Made by a program: the position numbers and the translations under genes. A stretch of 55,424 nucleotides of DNA from Akkermansiaceae bacterium UBA2381 (lineage in GTDB: Bacteria; Verrucomicrobiota; Verrucomicrobiia; Verrucomicrobiales; DEV007), in assembly GCA_002344215.1 (NCBI GenBank), contig DDSV01000042.1, positions 1 to 55,424 of the forward strand, written 5' to 3'. Position 1 is the first letter of the stretch. Every line of letters starts with the position of its first letter. The notes under the pieces are model-generated. The model worked only from the letters and a program-made list of their open reading frames with translations. It was not told the DNA's origin and did not search any database. This document shows positions 45,163 through 54,834 of this stretch, one piece after another.

Positions 45163-45489
45163 GCGGTTCTTTACATTCGCGCACGCTGGCATGTTTTTGC
45201 GTCCCGATGGCGTTCGTGGAGCCGATCTTCTCAGAGGCATTTCCGCGTCAGGTCACTGCTAACGTTTCAGTGCGGTAGGGTGCTTCTGTTACAGTTGGCA
45301 TTTCAGCGGGTTTACGCCTTGACTGCTCGACGGCGATGAGGCGGCGGCGCGATGATTGCGAGCAAGTGAGGCTCATCAGACACATCGTTTACGGTTTGCA
45401 CAAGGAACCGCTAATTTCCGGGGTTTACTAAAAGCCCATCGCATGTCTCAATTATGCGACCGAGTCTCATTCTCATTAAATGTAAAAAC
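45163..45489. other. Intergenic region upstream of the TonB receptor
   Basis: 327 bp with no gene of its own. The part nearest the receptor is AT-rich and contains a possible Fur-like site (listed separately). Confidence 0.5.
45465..45478 (+). promoter_or_regulatory. Possible Fur-box-like site
   Basis: TCTCATTCTCATTA (reverse strand TAATGAGAATGAGA) consists of tandem hexamer-like units resembling Fur-box halves. It lies 12 bp before the preferred ATG of the TonB receptor. Iron control would suit that gene, but the match is short and the site weak. Confidence 0.3.
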
Positions 45490-47616
45490 ATGAATTGCCG
45501 CTTGCTACACACTCTGCCGTTTTTCGCACTGGCCGCATTTATTCCACCCCTCGGGGCCCAGGAGGCGCAACAAACCCTTGAGTCCACTGTCGTCGAAAGT
45601 CAGCGCCCCGCTCCACGTCCGACACCGGTCAGAAGGACGACGCCAGCCCCCGCGCCAGCCCCCGCTCCGGTCGAAATCGAGCCGCTCATCATCTCGGACT
45701 CGTTCCACCAGGCCTCGCTGGGCACCATCACCGATCTGGAACTGCGGATGACCAACGCCTCCGACCTCGAGGATGTCTTCGGGCGGACCCCCTCCGTGAC
45801 CGTCAACGGCGGCCGCGCCCAAGGGCAGCAGATCCACGTTTACAACCTCGAGTCGAATCTCCTCAACGTGACCGTCGACGGTGCCTCGCAGGGGAATCTT
45901 TTCCACCACCAAAGCACCGTCTTGATCGAACCCGAGTTGCTCAAGCAGGTCGAGGTGGTGGCGGGCAACGCCAACGCGCTCGATGGTCCCGGAGCCCTCG
46001 GCGGTGCGATCAAGTTCGAAACGAAAAATGCCTTCGACCTTCTCTCCTGCGGAGGTCCCGTTGTCATCAACGATGCAAAACAACCGGTCGGCAAAAACCC
46101 CGTCTGGTCGGGCAAGAATCCTTCCGGAAAAGATGTCGTCCATGCCGATACGCTCGATGATTTCGGCGGCTACCTGAAGGGCACGGCCTATGGAAACGGC
46201 GACGGTTGGAAAGGCGCCGGCGCGGTCTACGGGCAATTCAACGATCACTGGGGATACCTCCTCGCCGGGTCCGTCACCGATCGTGGCACCTACGAGGACG
46301 GCAACGGCAACGAGGTGGAGAATTCCGATTTCCACCGCGAGAGCCTGCTCTTCAAGATCTCCGGCCGTGGCGATGAGGGCCACTCGCTCGATCTGAGCTT
46401 CGAACATTTCTCGGATGAGACCTTCGCCTACGACCGGGTCAACATCGCCCCCGCCTGGCTCGTCGCTTCGGGACGGCCTCCCGGACTGCTCCAGAAAATG
46501 CAGACCACGCGCCAGACCATCGCCTTGAGCTACGACTTTGATCCTGACTGGAATGACGCCCTCGATCTCGAGACGAATTTCTTCCACACCACGCAGGACT
46601 TCAACCGCTCCCTCTCCGGAGAACGTTCCGAGATCGCCATCACCGGACTCGACGTGCGCAACACCACCACGATCGGCTCGCTCAAGACGACCTACGGATT
46701 CGACTACCAGGACAAGGAAGCCTCCACCACCTACATCTTCCGCAACCCCGGCGGCAACGAAACCGAGAGCGTCTTCGGCGGCTACCTGCAGAGCACCCTG
46801 CCTGTCACCTCGCTCTTCGAACTGACCGGAGGCGTGCGCTACGACCGCTACGACTACACCGACATCGCCGGACAGAATTTCCAATCCGACGAAATCAGTC
46901 CGAACGTCGCCCTCACCGTGAAGCCGGTCGAAGATTTCTCCGTCACCATCGGACACTCCGAGGCCTATCGCGGTGTCGGTATCCGCGAATCCTTCCTCCC
47001 GGGTGCCCGGCCCGCGACCCTCGATGGCGAGGACTCCGACACCCAGAAGTTGAGCTACCGCTATGACAACGGCGCCTTCTATACCAGCGGTGCCGTCTTC
47101 CGCCAGGAAATCGCGAACTACATCTACCCCAATGGCTTCCGCGGAGACGCGAGCTACGGCGACATCCAAAACGAAGGCTACGAGATCGAAGCCGGGATCC
47201 GCCGCAACGGCTTCCATGCCTCGCTCGGCGTTTTCCACTCCGATCCCGAGACGGTCGGGTATGATTATCCCGATGATTTCGGCATGGTCGTCGCCGGTCG
47301 CCGCTGGGTCGCCGACACGGGATACACCTTCGAAAATCTCGGCGTGACGGTCGGCTGGACCGTCGAGATCCGCGAGGCCGTCGCTGAAGTGCCACTCCCG
47401 GGAGGCGGACCTTTCCCCGCTGTTGCCGGAAAAGGTTCCTACACCGTGAACAACCTCTACGTCGCCTGGAATGTCCCGACCTGCGAGGGGCTCTCCGCCA
47501 CGCTGAACGTGGACAACATCCTCGACGAGTTCTATCAGGATCACACGATCTACACCGGGTCGGGGCTCGCCAGCCCGGGCCGCGAGGTGCGCCTCGGCCT
47601 CAGCTACCAATTCTGA
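45490..47616 (+). CDS. TonB-dependent outer-membrane receptor
   Basis: A 708-residue receptor. Signal peptide 1-23 (LLHTLPFFALAAFIPPLGA). A possible TonB box (ESTVVES) and a proline-rich spacer (about 39-62) come next, followed by the plug domain (about 65-190: TNASDLEDVFGRTPSVTVNGGRAQGQQIHVYNLESNLLNVTVDG ... VEVVAGNANALDGPGALGGAIKF). A 22-strand-type barrel ends in LSYQF, the expected aromatic C-terminus. The plug wording resembles siderophore, haem or copper-type receptors, but the ligand cannot be read. ATG at 45454 is an alternative start 12 codons upstream. 45490 is preferred for its clean signal peptide and because a Fur-like site falls between the two. A broken PepSY-type membrane gene follows, typical of iron-uptake loci. 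Confidence 0.92.
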   Translation: MNCRLLHTLPFFALAAFIPPLGAQEAQQTLESTVVESQRPAPRPTPVRRTTPAPAPAPAPVEIEPLIISDSFHQASLGTITDLELRMTNASDLEDVFGRTPSVTVNGGRAQGQQIHVYNLESNLLNVTVDGASQGNLFHHQSTVLIEPELLKQVEVVAGNANALDGPGALGGAIKFETKNAFDLLSCGGPVVINDAKQPVGKNPVWSGKNPSGKDVVHADTLDDFGGYLKGTAYGNGDGWKGAGAVYGQFNDHWGYLLAGSVTDRGTYEDGNGNEVENSDFHRESLLFKISGRGDEGHSLDLSFEHFSDETFAYDRVNIAPAWLVASGRPPGLLQKMQTTRQTIALSYDFDPDWNDALDLETNFFHTTQDFNRSLSGERSEIAITGLDVRNTTTIGSLKTTYGFDYQDKEASTTYIFRNPGGNETESVFGGYLQSTLPVTSLFELTGGVRYDRYDYTDIAGQNFQSDEISPNVALTVKPVEDFSVTIGHSEAYRGVGIRESFLPGARPATLDGEDSDTQKLSYRYDNGAFYTSGAVFRQEIANYIYPNGFRGDASYGDIQNEGYEIEAGIRRNGFHASLGVFHSDPETVGYDYPDDFGMVVAGRRWVADTGYTFENLGVTVGWTVEIREAVAEVPLPGGGPFPAVAGKGSYTVNNLYVAWNVPTCEGLSATLNVDNILDEFYQDHTIYTGSGLASPGREVRLGLSYQF

Positions 47617-47642
47617 TCTGCTGCAACCAAACTGGGAAACAC

Positions 47643-47674
47643 CCCCGGGTCCGTCCATTTCGCCGGGCCCGGGG
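47643..47674 (+). terminator. Terminator-like hairpin after the TonB receptor
   Basis: CCCCGGGTCC (47643-47652) pairs with GGGCCCGGGG (47665-47674) in RNA to form a 10-bp stem with one G:U pair and a 12-nt loop. Only a weak T-rich run (TTCTGCTTTG) follows, so intrinsic termination may be partial. Confidence 0.5.
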
Positions 47675-47690
47675 TTCTGCTTTGTCGAAC

Positions 47691-48243
47691 ATGCCCTGGC
47701 GCAAATCCATCTTCTGGATCCATCTCGTTTCCGGTCTCGTCACGGGCACGGTGGTCCTCATCATGTCCGTCACCGGCATCCTCATCGCCTTTGAAGAGGA
47801 GATCCTGGAATGGATCGATCGCGATGTCTCGAAGGTTTCATCCCCTGACAACAACACCTGACCCACCTTCGCCGTCCTTCGTGCCGATCACTCCCGAGAC
47901 CGCCTTCGCAGTGGTCTCCGAAGCCTGGCCCGAATGGCAAGGGATCGCCCTGCCCCTGTCCGAGCTGGTGATCGAGGACGGCGTCATCCGGCCCCTCCAG
48001 GTCGATGTCACCCTCCCTGATTCCGTGCCGAGCCGCGCCTACCTGCCGGTCGAGTTCGATTCCTACACCGGAGCGATCCTCCAGTCGACCCCGTTCAACG
48101 ATCACAGTACCAGACTGCGCGCCCGCTTTTGGATCCGTTTCCTCCATACCGGAGCAGCCGCCGGCCTGCCCGGAAAAGTCGTCGCCACCAACGCCACGGC
48201 CGCTTCACTCATCCTCGTCTGGACCGGATTCGCTCTTTCCTAG
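47691..48243 (+). pseudogene. Broken PepSY-associated membrane protein
   Basis: ATG at 47691 opens a typical PepSY-TM N-terminus: RKSIFWIHLVSGLVTGTVVLIMSVTGILIAFEEEIL, one transmembrane helix. The frame stops at 47861 after 56 codons. The reading then continues in the +1 frame with PITPETAFAVVSEAWPEWQGIALPL, VEFDSYTGAILQST and RARFWIRFLHTGAAAGLPGKVVATNATAASLILVWTGFALS, which are C-terminal pieces of the same family, ending at 48243. Intact relatives have about 370-500 residues, so the middle (second and third membrane helices and first PepSY domain) is missing as well as the frame being shifted. Intact versions are often inner-membrane partners or ferric reductase-like proteins beside TonB receptors. 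Confidence 0.8.
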
Positions 48244-48367
48244 CGACGGTTCTCCCTTCGAAACTCAGATTCTCATCGCTTCGCAAGCCGACTGGATTGA
48301 CTACCAAAGGCATCCCGCCTCAGTCGTTATTGTCTCTCGATGATTCTGTCACCGCATAGCCAGTCTC

Positions 48368-49402
48368 TCAATCTTCCGAATCCGTTGCTGCTGCCGCGAT
48401 CCTTCCAAAGACGGTGTCGGAGTGGGCTGATCCGAACTCTTGAAGTGACTTGGTGACACGCTCGATGGATCGCTTGTCGTCGGCTCGGCTGGCCTTGCGC
48501 ATCAAACTGTCGTAGGCGCGATGAGCCTCCTCCTCTTGTCTGACCCAATCGGAGTTGGCGTGAGGAGCGGTGGCCTCGACCGCGGCCCGGGCAAACGTGG
48601 AATTGGCGAAACGGGCTTCGATGTCGAGCAGGGCCAGGTAGGAGAAATAACGATCGCTCTTTTCGGATGACGCGAGCGCGGCAACGTGCCGATCGATCGC
48701 CCCCTGAACCGCGGCGGCGATGGAGGAGCGCAAGGAGGCGGCGGCTTCAGTCAATTCAGGTTTTCCGGCCAGCGGCTGCAATTCCCGCAAGGCCGACGCG
48801 AAGAGTCCCTGTTCCGCAAGGTGGGCGACGGGAAGGAGTGCTTCCGGAACGTTCAGACCGGGGTCGAGCAAAGGCTTCGCCGACGAGAGGAATTGCTCGC
48901 GTGCTGCATCCCGGGTCGCCCAGTAACGTTTGGGACTGGATCCACTCACCGTGGTGCCCGCTTTTCCTGATTCGCCGATTCCCCCCTCGGGCGTGATCCA
49001 AGCGTAGGTGTAAAGGCGGTCCACGCCAGTGGCTTGACGTGCATAGGTGGCGTTGGTGTCGGTTCCGACCAGCCAGCGATTGGTATCCATTCTTCCCTCA
49101 AGATACTCGAGCGCTTCACGAACGGACCCTCCGTCGGTCTTGAGCGCGATGAGCACCACCTCCGGCTGATCCTGGAACTGCTCCGTGATCGACTTGAACA
49201 TCTCCCCGGACCAGTTGTTGCAAAGCGGACACCAGGATTGGAAGAAGACCACCAACACGGCCTTCCCGTGCAAGGCATCGAGGCTGGGACTTTCCTTCGA
49301 CGTGTTCCAGGTGATCGATGATCCGAAGGGTGGAGCCGGAGCTGTCGTTGCTTCCAAGGTCCACATTCCCAGGAGGGAGAGAGCGAGCAGGTAAATTTTC
49401 AT
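48368..49402 (-). CDS. TlpA/thioredoxin-like exported protein
   Basis: A 344-residue exported protein. Signal peptide 1-19 (YLLALSLLGMWTLEATTA). The thioredoxin fold (about 35-165) carries the redox motif WCPLC (C58 and C61) in VVFFQSWCPLCNNWSGEM, so it is a disulfide reductase or oxidase of the TlpA/AhpC-TSA type acting in the periplasm. The C-terminal half (about 175-344) is helical, with possible repeats of unknown role. It is monocistronic as far as the sequence shows, convergent with the broken PepSY gene. Confidence 0.85.
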   Translation of the reverse strand: MKIYLLALSLLGMWTLEATTAPAPPFGSSITWNTSKESPSLDALHGKAVLVVFFQSWCPLCNNWSGEMFKSITEQFQDQPEVVLIALKTDGGSVREALEYLEGRMDTNRWLVGTDTNATYARQATGVDRLYTYAWITPEGGIGESGKAGTTVSGSSPKRYWATRDAAREQFLSSAKPLLDPGLNVPEALLPVAHLAEQGLFASALRELQPLAGKPELTEAAASLRSSIAAAVQGAIDRHVAALASSEKSDRYFSYLALLDIEARFANSTFARAAVEATAPHANSDWVRQEEEAHRAYDSLMRKASRADDKRSIERVTKSLQEFGSAHSDTVFGRIAAAATDSED

Positions 49403-49632
49403 CGGGAGTTACAGGTGACGGTATCGCGGATCGTCTCAAACCCGATTCCCGAGGTCAATCTGCTTTCCGGATAATTCCGCGAATACGATGAGATCGGATG
49501 AGTGGATAAATTCCGTACAGACCTTGAATGGCTGATTTGACTGCTATCCACCGACGCTCAAACCGGCCAATTTGAATTGCTGTTGACCCCTCAAAACGGT
49601 AATCTCGTCGTTCAACCCTCGCAGTGTCCCGA

Positions 49633-52600
49633 ATGCGACGCCTTCCCCTTATTCTCAGCATCTTGGCGTTGGCCACGATTGCGTTGCAGATTTTTCGGAG
49701 TCAGCGTGCACCCGCACCGACCGGGCAGACAACTTCCTCCGAAGAACGGATCGGCCCTGTCGCTGACAAACGCATTCCGGCAGACAACAAGCCCATCGCG
49801 ACGAATCATGCGGACGAGTTCCGATCCTGGCTGCGACAACGACCTGACCCCACGGATTCTGTCGCCTTTGCCTCATGGGAAACCGAGGGCGTCGCGCTGG
49901 CGGACGCGCGAACGCTTCGACTTCGCGAGTGGATGCGCCGCGATGTCCGCGCTGCACTCGAAGAATCCTTGCGGTGGGATGAATGGCTCATGCTGCCCGC
50001 CACGGTTCAATCTCGATCCGAGCGGCCCTTCAGTGAGTGGGCACGCCTGGATTCTTACGTCGGTTGCGATCCTGAGAACAGTCGTACCACCGAGGAGCTG
50101 AGAGTCACCCGTCAGGATGGCAGGGATCTGCGAGCCCATTCCTATGGACGGCGAAAATCCCCCCTTTCCCGGGAGAAAGTGCCACTACAGGGATTCGAAC
50201 TGGATGGTGAACTGGCGATGTGGCCGGAGGCGTTCCGCGTGATGACCGACGAAGAGGCATCCGCCGTGCGTGATATCGTCCCACCGCTGGCCTCGGGCGA
50301 TGATATCAGTGCCTGGAGTGGTGCGGCGATCGAAGAAGGTGAAGGTGTGGCCATCCTCATCGGGGGACACCGCGGACTTGTTTTCCCGGAAGAGATTTCC
50401 TTGCTTGAGGAACGATTGCACGCTTGGGAGGCGATTCCCGGAGAATCATCTGGTGTCGAGCAGATGGCCGCGTGGTTGGCTGCCGAAAGCCCGGGTGAGT
50501 TTGTTCCGCTGATGGATGAAAGCTTTGCGCCTATGGCATCGAATCCTTGGACCACGACTCCAAAGACACTCCTGCTCATGCGGGTGGATTTTCCTGATCT
50601 GACAGGTGCCCGCGAAAGCTACGATATCCTTACCGACAAACTCTCGACCGCGGTCTCGACGAGCCTGGAAGAGATGTCATTTGGCAAAACCCGGCTGCAG
50701 GTCACCGTAACTCCGCAGGTCATTCGTCTCCCGCAGATCAGCACTTATTACGCGGCGGAAAACACCGCGGGTCGCAACGGAAACGGTCAGCTTCACGACC
50801 ACGCACGAGCGGGAGCGGAGGCCCTGGGGTATGTGTTCGACCATTACGACTTCTGGTGCGTGCAGTTCAACAACATCGGCATGGGGTATGGCGGGTTGGC
50901 GATTGTCGGGGGGAAGAAGTCCTGGATTCAGTCCAGCGGCACAAGCGTCTTCGTGCATGAGTTCGGCCATAACTACGGCCTCGGCCACGCGAACCGATGG
51001 GAGCCCGATCCCGTGGCCGGCCCACTGGGGCCCAATGGGACGCGGATCGATTATGGAAGTACTTCAAGCATCATGGGAAGCGGTCCGTTTCCTGCAGGAC
51101 ATTTTGATGCCCACGCCAAGGCGTTCCTGGGATGGCTCGATTCCACCCAATGGGAGGAGGTGACTTCCAGCGGTCGATATCGTCTCTGGAGAGCGGATCA
51201 TATGCAGTCGCCGCTTCCTTATCAAACCGGTGCCTTGCGGATCAGCCGGGTGTCGGCCCCCGGGGATGCGCTGTGGCTGAGCTACAAGCGTGCCATCCCC
51301 GAGCGACGCCGTCTTGAACGGGGCGTGTCGGTCATCTGGGAAAAAGCCGGAGATCCGAGGAACAACTTCATCGTGAAAGCGGGCCGGGATGGCTCCTTTC
51401 CCGAGACGGATTATGAACTTCCTGTTGGCCAAACCTTCAGCGACGGGGATATCCACATCACGCCGGTCGCGCGAGGCGGCGCCCCCCCGGGGCAATGGGT
51501 TGACATCGATATCCAGATGGGGAGCATCCCTGGAAACTCCAACCCGACGGCTTCCTGGAGCCGTCTTCCTTCCGGTGAGATCGAGCCCTTCCAGACCTTT
51601 CGCCTGGACGTTTCGGCGAGTGATCCCGAGGGAGATCCTCTGGCTTACCACTGGGACCCCGGCGATGGCAGCGAAGTCAGCTTCAACGGTCCAACCTTCA
51701 TTCACACTTACCGGACCGCGGGCGTCTATCAGGTCAGCGTGGTGATCTCTGACCAGCGGGGAGGTAGCACCTCACTCACGCAGGAGTTCGATGTCGCCTC
51801 CGAGGGCTCGGAGTGGAACCTGCGGTCCAGTGGCACTACCAGCCAGCTGAATCACATCGCCTCTTCACCCCATCGTGCCGTGGCCGTGAGCGCGACCGGA
51901 CTTGTGCTGCATTCGACCGATGGCCAAACTTGGACCACCTACGATCTACGCAGCGCCAAAGGTCTGAACGCTCTCGATCTTCGTGAAATCTGTTGGAACG
52001 GGACCTGTTTCATCCTCGCGGGCCGGGAAAGAGCGGTGTCCGGGGGCGCGTGGGAAGGCTGCATCTACCGATCGACCGATGGCCTCACCTGGACCCGCAC
52101 CCATCTCGCGGGGATTGTTCTCTACCGGGTGGCTTACGGTGGAGGACTGTGGGTCGTGTCCGGTGAAAACCAAACCATGCGGACCTCCACCGATGGCATC
52201 ACCTGGACAACCGTTGCGTTTCCCGTCTACGATCACATCCAGGGTATCGCCTACGGAAACGGCCTGTGGCTGGTGGTCGCGGATCGGAACAATGATCGCA
52301 CCCGCGCCTACACCACCACGAACTTTCAAACATGGACGTATCACAGTTGGTCGGAGGGGTTCACGAACAATCAGATCGTCAGGCCGGCTCGCTGGATGGC
52401 CGGTCAGTTCTATCTGGGGGGATTCGCGGTCGGCTTGAGAAACGTTTCCGGGAATGGACAGACGCTTGGGATCACGCCGCTTCTCAGCGGTCTGACCATT
52501 AACGATATGATCGCCGTCGAGGGAGGTCTCTACGTCGTCGGTGACATCACCGAAGACTCGGTTCTGCGAGGACATGTGCACGTCTCTTCCGCGGGGGGCT

Positions 52601-53103
52601 CGTGGCAGCGCCTGCCGCTTCCGGGACTCGCGGCGATACGGGGCGTCACTTCCTTCGGAGGGCGACTCATCACGGTGGGCAACAGTGGTGAAATCTGGCA
52701 GTCCGGCCCCCATTTCGCGCCGGTGAGCGACGGCTGGTACGCGTGGCAGACCGCACACCGGGCGGTGCTCGGAGCCGAAGACGATCCCTTCGAAGTCTTC
52801 CCCGGAGAAGATCTTCCCAACCTTTATCACTACGCGTTGGGTAGATCGCCCGGGGTCACTGGAACGAGTCATCTCCCATTCGCAGAGTTTGATTCCTCCG
52901 GACGAATGAAACTCGTCGTTCCCCGGAATGCCCTAGGTCAAGATGTTCAATATCGGGTCAAACGCTCGACTGACCTAGAGGAATGGACCACGGAAGGTGT
53001 TGAGGTTCTCATCGATCGATCAGACCGATTGGAGGCACGGGGATTGGGACCGAACGTGGTTGATCAGGAGTTTTTGAGGTTGGAGGTGGATCTGTTTCCG
53101 TGA
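49633..53103 (+). CDS. Large exported metzincin-type metalloprotease with PKD and beta-propeller regions
   Basis: An 1156-residue protein. N-terminal anchor or signal segment LPLILSILALATIALQIF. A long propeptide-like region leads to the peptidase domain, whose zinc motif HEFGHNYGLGH (H442, E443, H446, G449, H452) fits HExxHxxGxxH of metzincins, with the surrounding wording of gametolysin/M6/M11-type peptidases. A PKD domain follows at about 635-723 (DVSASDPEGDPLAYHWDPGDGSEVSFNGPTFIHTY). BNR-like repeats with 'STDGxTWTT' (about 725-1025) suggest a propeller. The C-terminal 120 residues (DLPNLYHYALGRSPG ... VQYRVKRSTDLEEWTTEG ... FLRLEVDLFP) match a module common in verrucomicrobial secreted proteins. 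GTG at 49624 is the alternative start. Confidence 0.88.
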   Translation: MRRLPLILSILALATIALQIFRSQRAPAPTGQTTSSEERIGPVADKRIPADNKPIATNHADEFRSWLRQRPDPTDSVAFASWETEGVALADARTLRLREWMRRDVRAALEESLRWDEWLMLPATVQSRSERPFSEWARLDSYVGCDPENSRTTEELRVTRQDGRDLRAHSYGRRKSPLSREKVPLQGFELDGELAMWPEAFRVMTDEEASAVRDIVPPLASGDDISAWSGAAIEEGEGVAILIGGHRGLVFPEEISLLEERLHAWEAIPGESSGVEQMAAWLAAESPGEFVPLMDESFAPMASNPWTTTPKTLLLMRVDFPDLTGARESYDILTDKLSTAVSTSLEEMSFGKTRLQVTVTPQVIRLPQISTYYAAENTAGRNGNGQLHDHARAGAEALGYVFDHYDFWCVQFNNIGMGYGGLAIVGGKKSWIQSSGTSVFVHEFGHNYGLGHANRWEPDPVAGPLGPNGTRIDYGSTSSIMGSGPFPAGHFDAHAKAFLGWLDSTQWEEVTSSGRYRLWRADHMQSPLPYQTGALRISRVSAPGDALWLSYKRAIPERRRLERGVSVIWEKAGDPRNNFIVKAGRDGSFPETDYELPVGQTFSDGDIHITPVARGGAPPGQWVDIDIQMGSIPGNSNPTASWSRLPSGEIEPFQTFRLDVSASDPEGDPLAYHWDPGDGSEVSFNGPTFIHTYRTAGVYQVSVVISDQRGGSTSLTQEFDVASEGSEWNLRSSGTTSQLNHIASSPHRAVAVSATGLVLHSTDGQTWTTYDLRSAKGLNALDLREICWNGTCFILAGRERAVSGGAWEGCIYRSTDGLTWTRTHLAGIVLYRVAYGGGLWVVSGENQTMRTSTDGITWTTVAFPVYDHIQGIAYGNGLWLVVADRNNDRTRAYTTTNFQTWTYHSWSEGFTNNQIVRPARWMAGQFYLGGFAVGLRNVSGNGQTLGITPLLSGLTINDMIAVEGGLYVVGDITEDSVLRGHVHVSSAGGSWQRLPLPGLAAIRGVTSFGGRLITVGNSGEIWQSGPHFAPVSDGWYAWQTAHRAVLGAEDDPFEVFPGEDLPNLYHYALGRSPGVTGTSHLPFAEFDSSGRMKLVVPRNALGQDVQYRVKRSTDLEEWTTEGVEVLIDRSDRLEARGLGPNVVDQEFLRLEVDLFP

Positions 53104-53303
53104 GCCAGCGGTGGCCCGCGAATCTCAATCGCCCTATTCAATTGGTTGAAAGGTCGAGCGACACTTCGCCTGGCTCCACAACTTCCGACGTCTCATCGTC
53201 CGGTGGGATTATCATGTTGAAACCTTCGCTACTTTCTTCTACCTCGACTGCGCTATAATCCACCTCAGGCATTTACGACTTGGCTTTTAATTATTTTGTC
53301 GCC

Positions 53304-53849
53304 TCATCGAATCCATATTGTATTTGACACCCCGCGGTAGATTTCTTCATAGCCGTTATCAGCGGTCCATTGCTGTATCTCGCCAATGAACGGATTTTGA
53401 TAGCTCGTTTTCGAACTATGAGTCTCAATCATCAATATGCGGGGACGACTTTTCATATTCATGAGCGCAAACCATTCAGCCCCCTCCATATCAAGAATCA
53501 CTGAATCGAAACCGGTGTCAATTAAATCAAACGTTATTGCAGGCACTTCGATCAAATTGCCCGGGGAGAATCCTCGATGGAAGACTGGGCAGTCTCGAAC
53601 ACTTGCCAGATGCGTATCCTCTCCCGCCAATTGGATCGCAACTGTTGGCGTAGCAATATTGGCGACAATTGCAGCATGATAAATCTTCGCCTTTGGATAT
53701 AGTTCAAGAGCTCTCGTATAGAACAATGGGTTTGGCTCTACAAAGGTGAAGTTTCGGCCCGATGGAAAGCATGTATTCAAGCCAAAGCCGCATTCGCAAT
53801 GATTTGCCGAACTTCCTAATTTCGAAAGGATCAATTTATTTACATCCAT
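53304..53849 (-). CDS. FkbM-family SAM-dependent methyltransferase, short
   Basis: A 181-residue protein with FkbM-type motifs: the SAM-binding beginning NFTFVEPNPLFYTRALELYPKAKIYHAAI (about 33-61), DSVILDMEGAEWFALMNM (about 114-131) and RPRILMIETHSSK. Usual family members have about 230-280 residues, so the N-terminus is short: motif I ('GxNxG') is represented by ECGFGLNTCFPSG. Many such enzymes methylate sugars or polyketide-like products. The gene is markedly more AT-rich than the bulk of the window and starts 9 bp after the RHS fragment, inside a mosaic island. Confidence 0.7.
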   Translation of the reverse strand: MDVNKLILSKLGSSANHCECGFGLNTCFPSGRNFTFVEPNPLFYTRALELYPKAKIYHAAIVANIATPTVAIQLAGEDTHLASVRDCPVFHRGFSPGNLIEVPAITFDLIDTGFDSVILDMEGAEWFALMNMKSRPRILMIETHSSKTSYQNPFIGEIQQWTADNGYEEIYRGVSNTIWIR

Positions 53850-53858
53850 AAGACACTA

Positions 53859-54398
53859 TTAATAACTAAAATCGCATCTATTGGAGCCTTCATCTTGCCA
53901 GCACAAGGAGCCGGAGTCGCGCTCGGGCTCTTCGCTGCTTTTGAGGTAGCTCAGTTCGATGCCGGGTTCGGGGTAGGCGATCTTCACGTAACGGGCTGCC
54001 CCAACGTAGGAGTAGGTCACGAGATCCAGGCTTTCCCCATCGACCTTCAGGCCGGCGACCCGGCCGAGGTGGCTGTCGAGGCTCTCGGCGTCGCCGTAGA
54101 GGTAGTCGATGACCCGTCCGTCCGGATAGGTCATCGAGGTTCTCCGGGCGGTGTTGTCCGTCGATCCGTCCGCATACCCGTAGAGCACCCGGGGTGTGGA
54201 TCCGTCGACCTCGCCATCGTGGGCCTGCGCATCTTCACGCAGCTGCCCGAAGTCATCATAGGCGTAGGCGACCTCGTTGAGCACACTGCCCCCGCTGAGG
54301 GCATCATGACTGGTGACGGTGGCGACCATGTCGCGGGCTTCGTACGTGGTGGTGATGCGTTTGACGGCCTCGTCGATCCCGGAGCAATTAGCGGCCAT
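53859..54398 (-). pseudogene. RHS-repeat core fragment
   Basis: A 179-codon reading from the ATG at 54398. Residues about 10-155 are RHS/YD-type repeats: TTTYEARDMVATVTSHDALSGGSVLNEVAYAYDDFGQL, VLYGYADGSTDN, TSMTYPDGRVIDYLYGD and TYSYVGAARYVKIAYPEPGIELSYL. Normal RHS proteins exceed 1000 residues, so this is an isolated core fragment, most likely a displaced or recombined piece. Its stretch (about 53890-54390) is distinctly GC-rich, while both flanks are AT-rich. Its start overlaps the end of the preceding gene by 11 bp, so it could still be translated. Confidence 0.7.
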
Positions 54399-54834
54399 CC
54401 AACTCAAGATCCGGAAATGAAATCGCTTTGACAATGAATTTCGTATCTTTTTTCGAGTCAGTTGATAACAATTCAATTAATTGACTCTTTTCGACTTGTT
54501 GCTCACTCGAAAAATATACTAAAATGCTAGGGCCGGGTGACTTAGGCAGAATTCGTATGTAGTAAAGACTGTCGTTCAGAGCCAGATCGAAGGGAAGTTT
54601 ACCGGCAAAAGCGCCCACCAAATCAAGATCAAAATACATTTTGATATTCTGCTTCGTTGTAAGCTTCGGAATTTGCGTTTTCGGAGAGAAAGACCTTCGC
54701 ATCAAATCTAACACTAGTGACCTCTTTTCCTCGATTGACGAATCTGAACTGATAACTTTATCAAAATCAAGATGTTGACCAAACACTTCTGCAGTTAGCG
54801 TAAGGACAAACACTGCGATTACAATGAGTCTCAT
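54388..54834 (-). CDS. Small exported protein of unknown function
   Basis: A 148-residue protein beginning with a signal peptide (MRLIVIAVFVLTLTAEVFGQ). The mature part is a mixed alpha/beta protein (KQNIKMYFDLDLVGAFAGKLPF, SLYYIRILPKSPGPSILVYFSSEQQVEKSQLIELLS). I do not recognise a family. Its ATG overlaps the stop of the upstream gene in an ATGA arrangement, indicating coupled translation, and the RHS core fragment follows. In polymorphic-toxin loci this position commonly holds an immunity protein, which here would act in the periplasm. That role is an inference only. AT-rich composition. Confidence 0.6.
   Translation of the reverse strand: MRLIVIAVFVLTLTAEVFGQHLDFDKVISSDSSIEEKRSLVLDLMRRSFSPKTQIPKLTTKQNIKMYFDLDLVGAFAGKLPFDLALNDSLYYIRILPKSPGPSILVYFSSEQQVEKSQLIELLSTDSKKDTKFIVKAISFPDLELDGR

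Noticed and set aside
45505..47658. A 717-residue minus-strand frame opposite the TonB receptor
   Set aside because: Composition artefact of the high-GC receptor gene, whose plug, barrel and aromatic end are clear. The antisense product has no motif.
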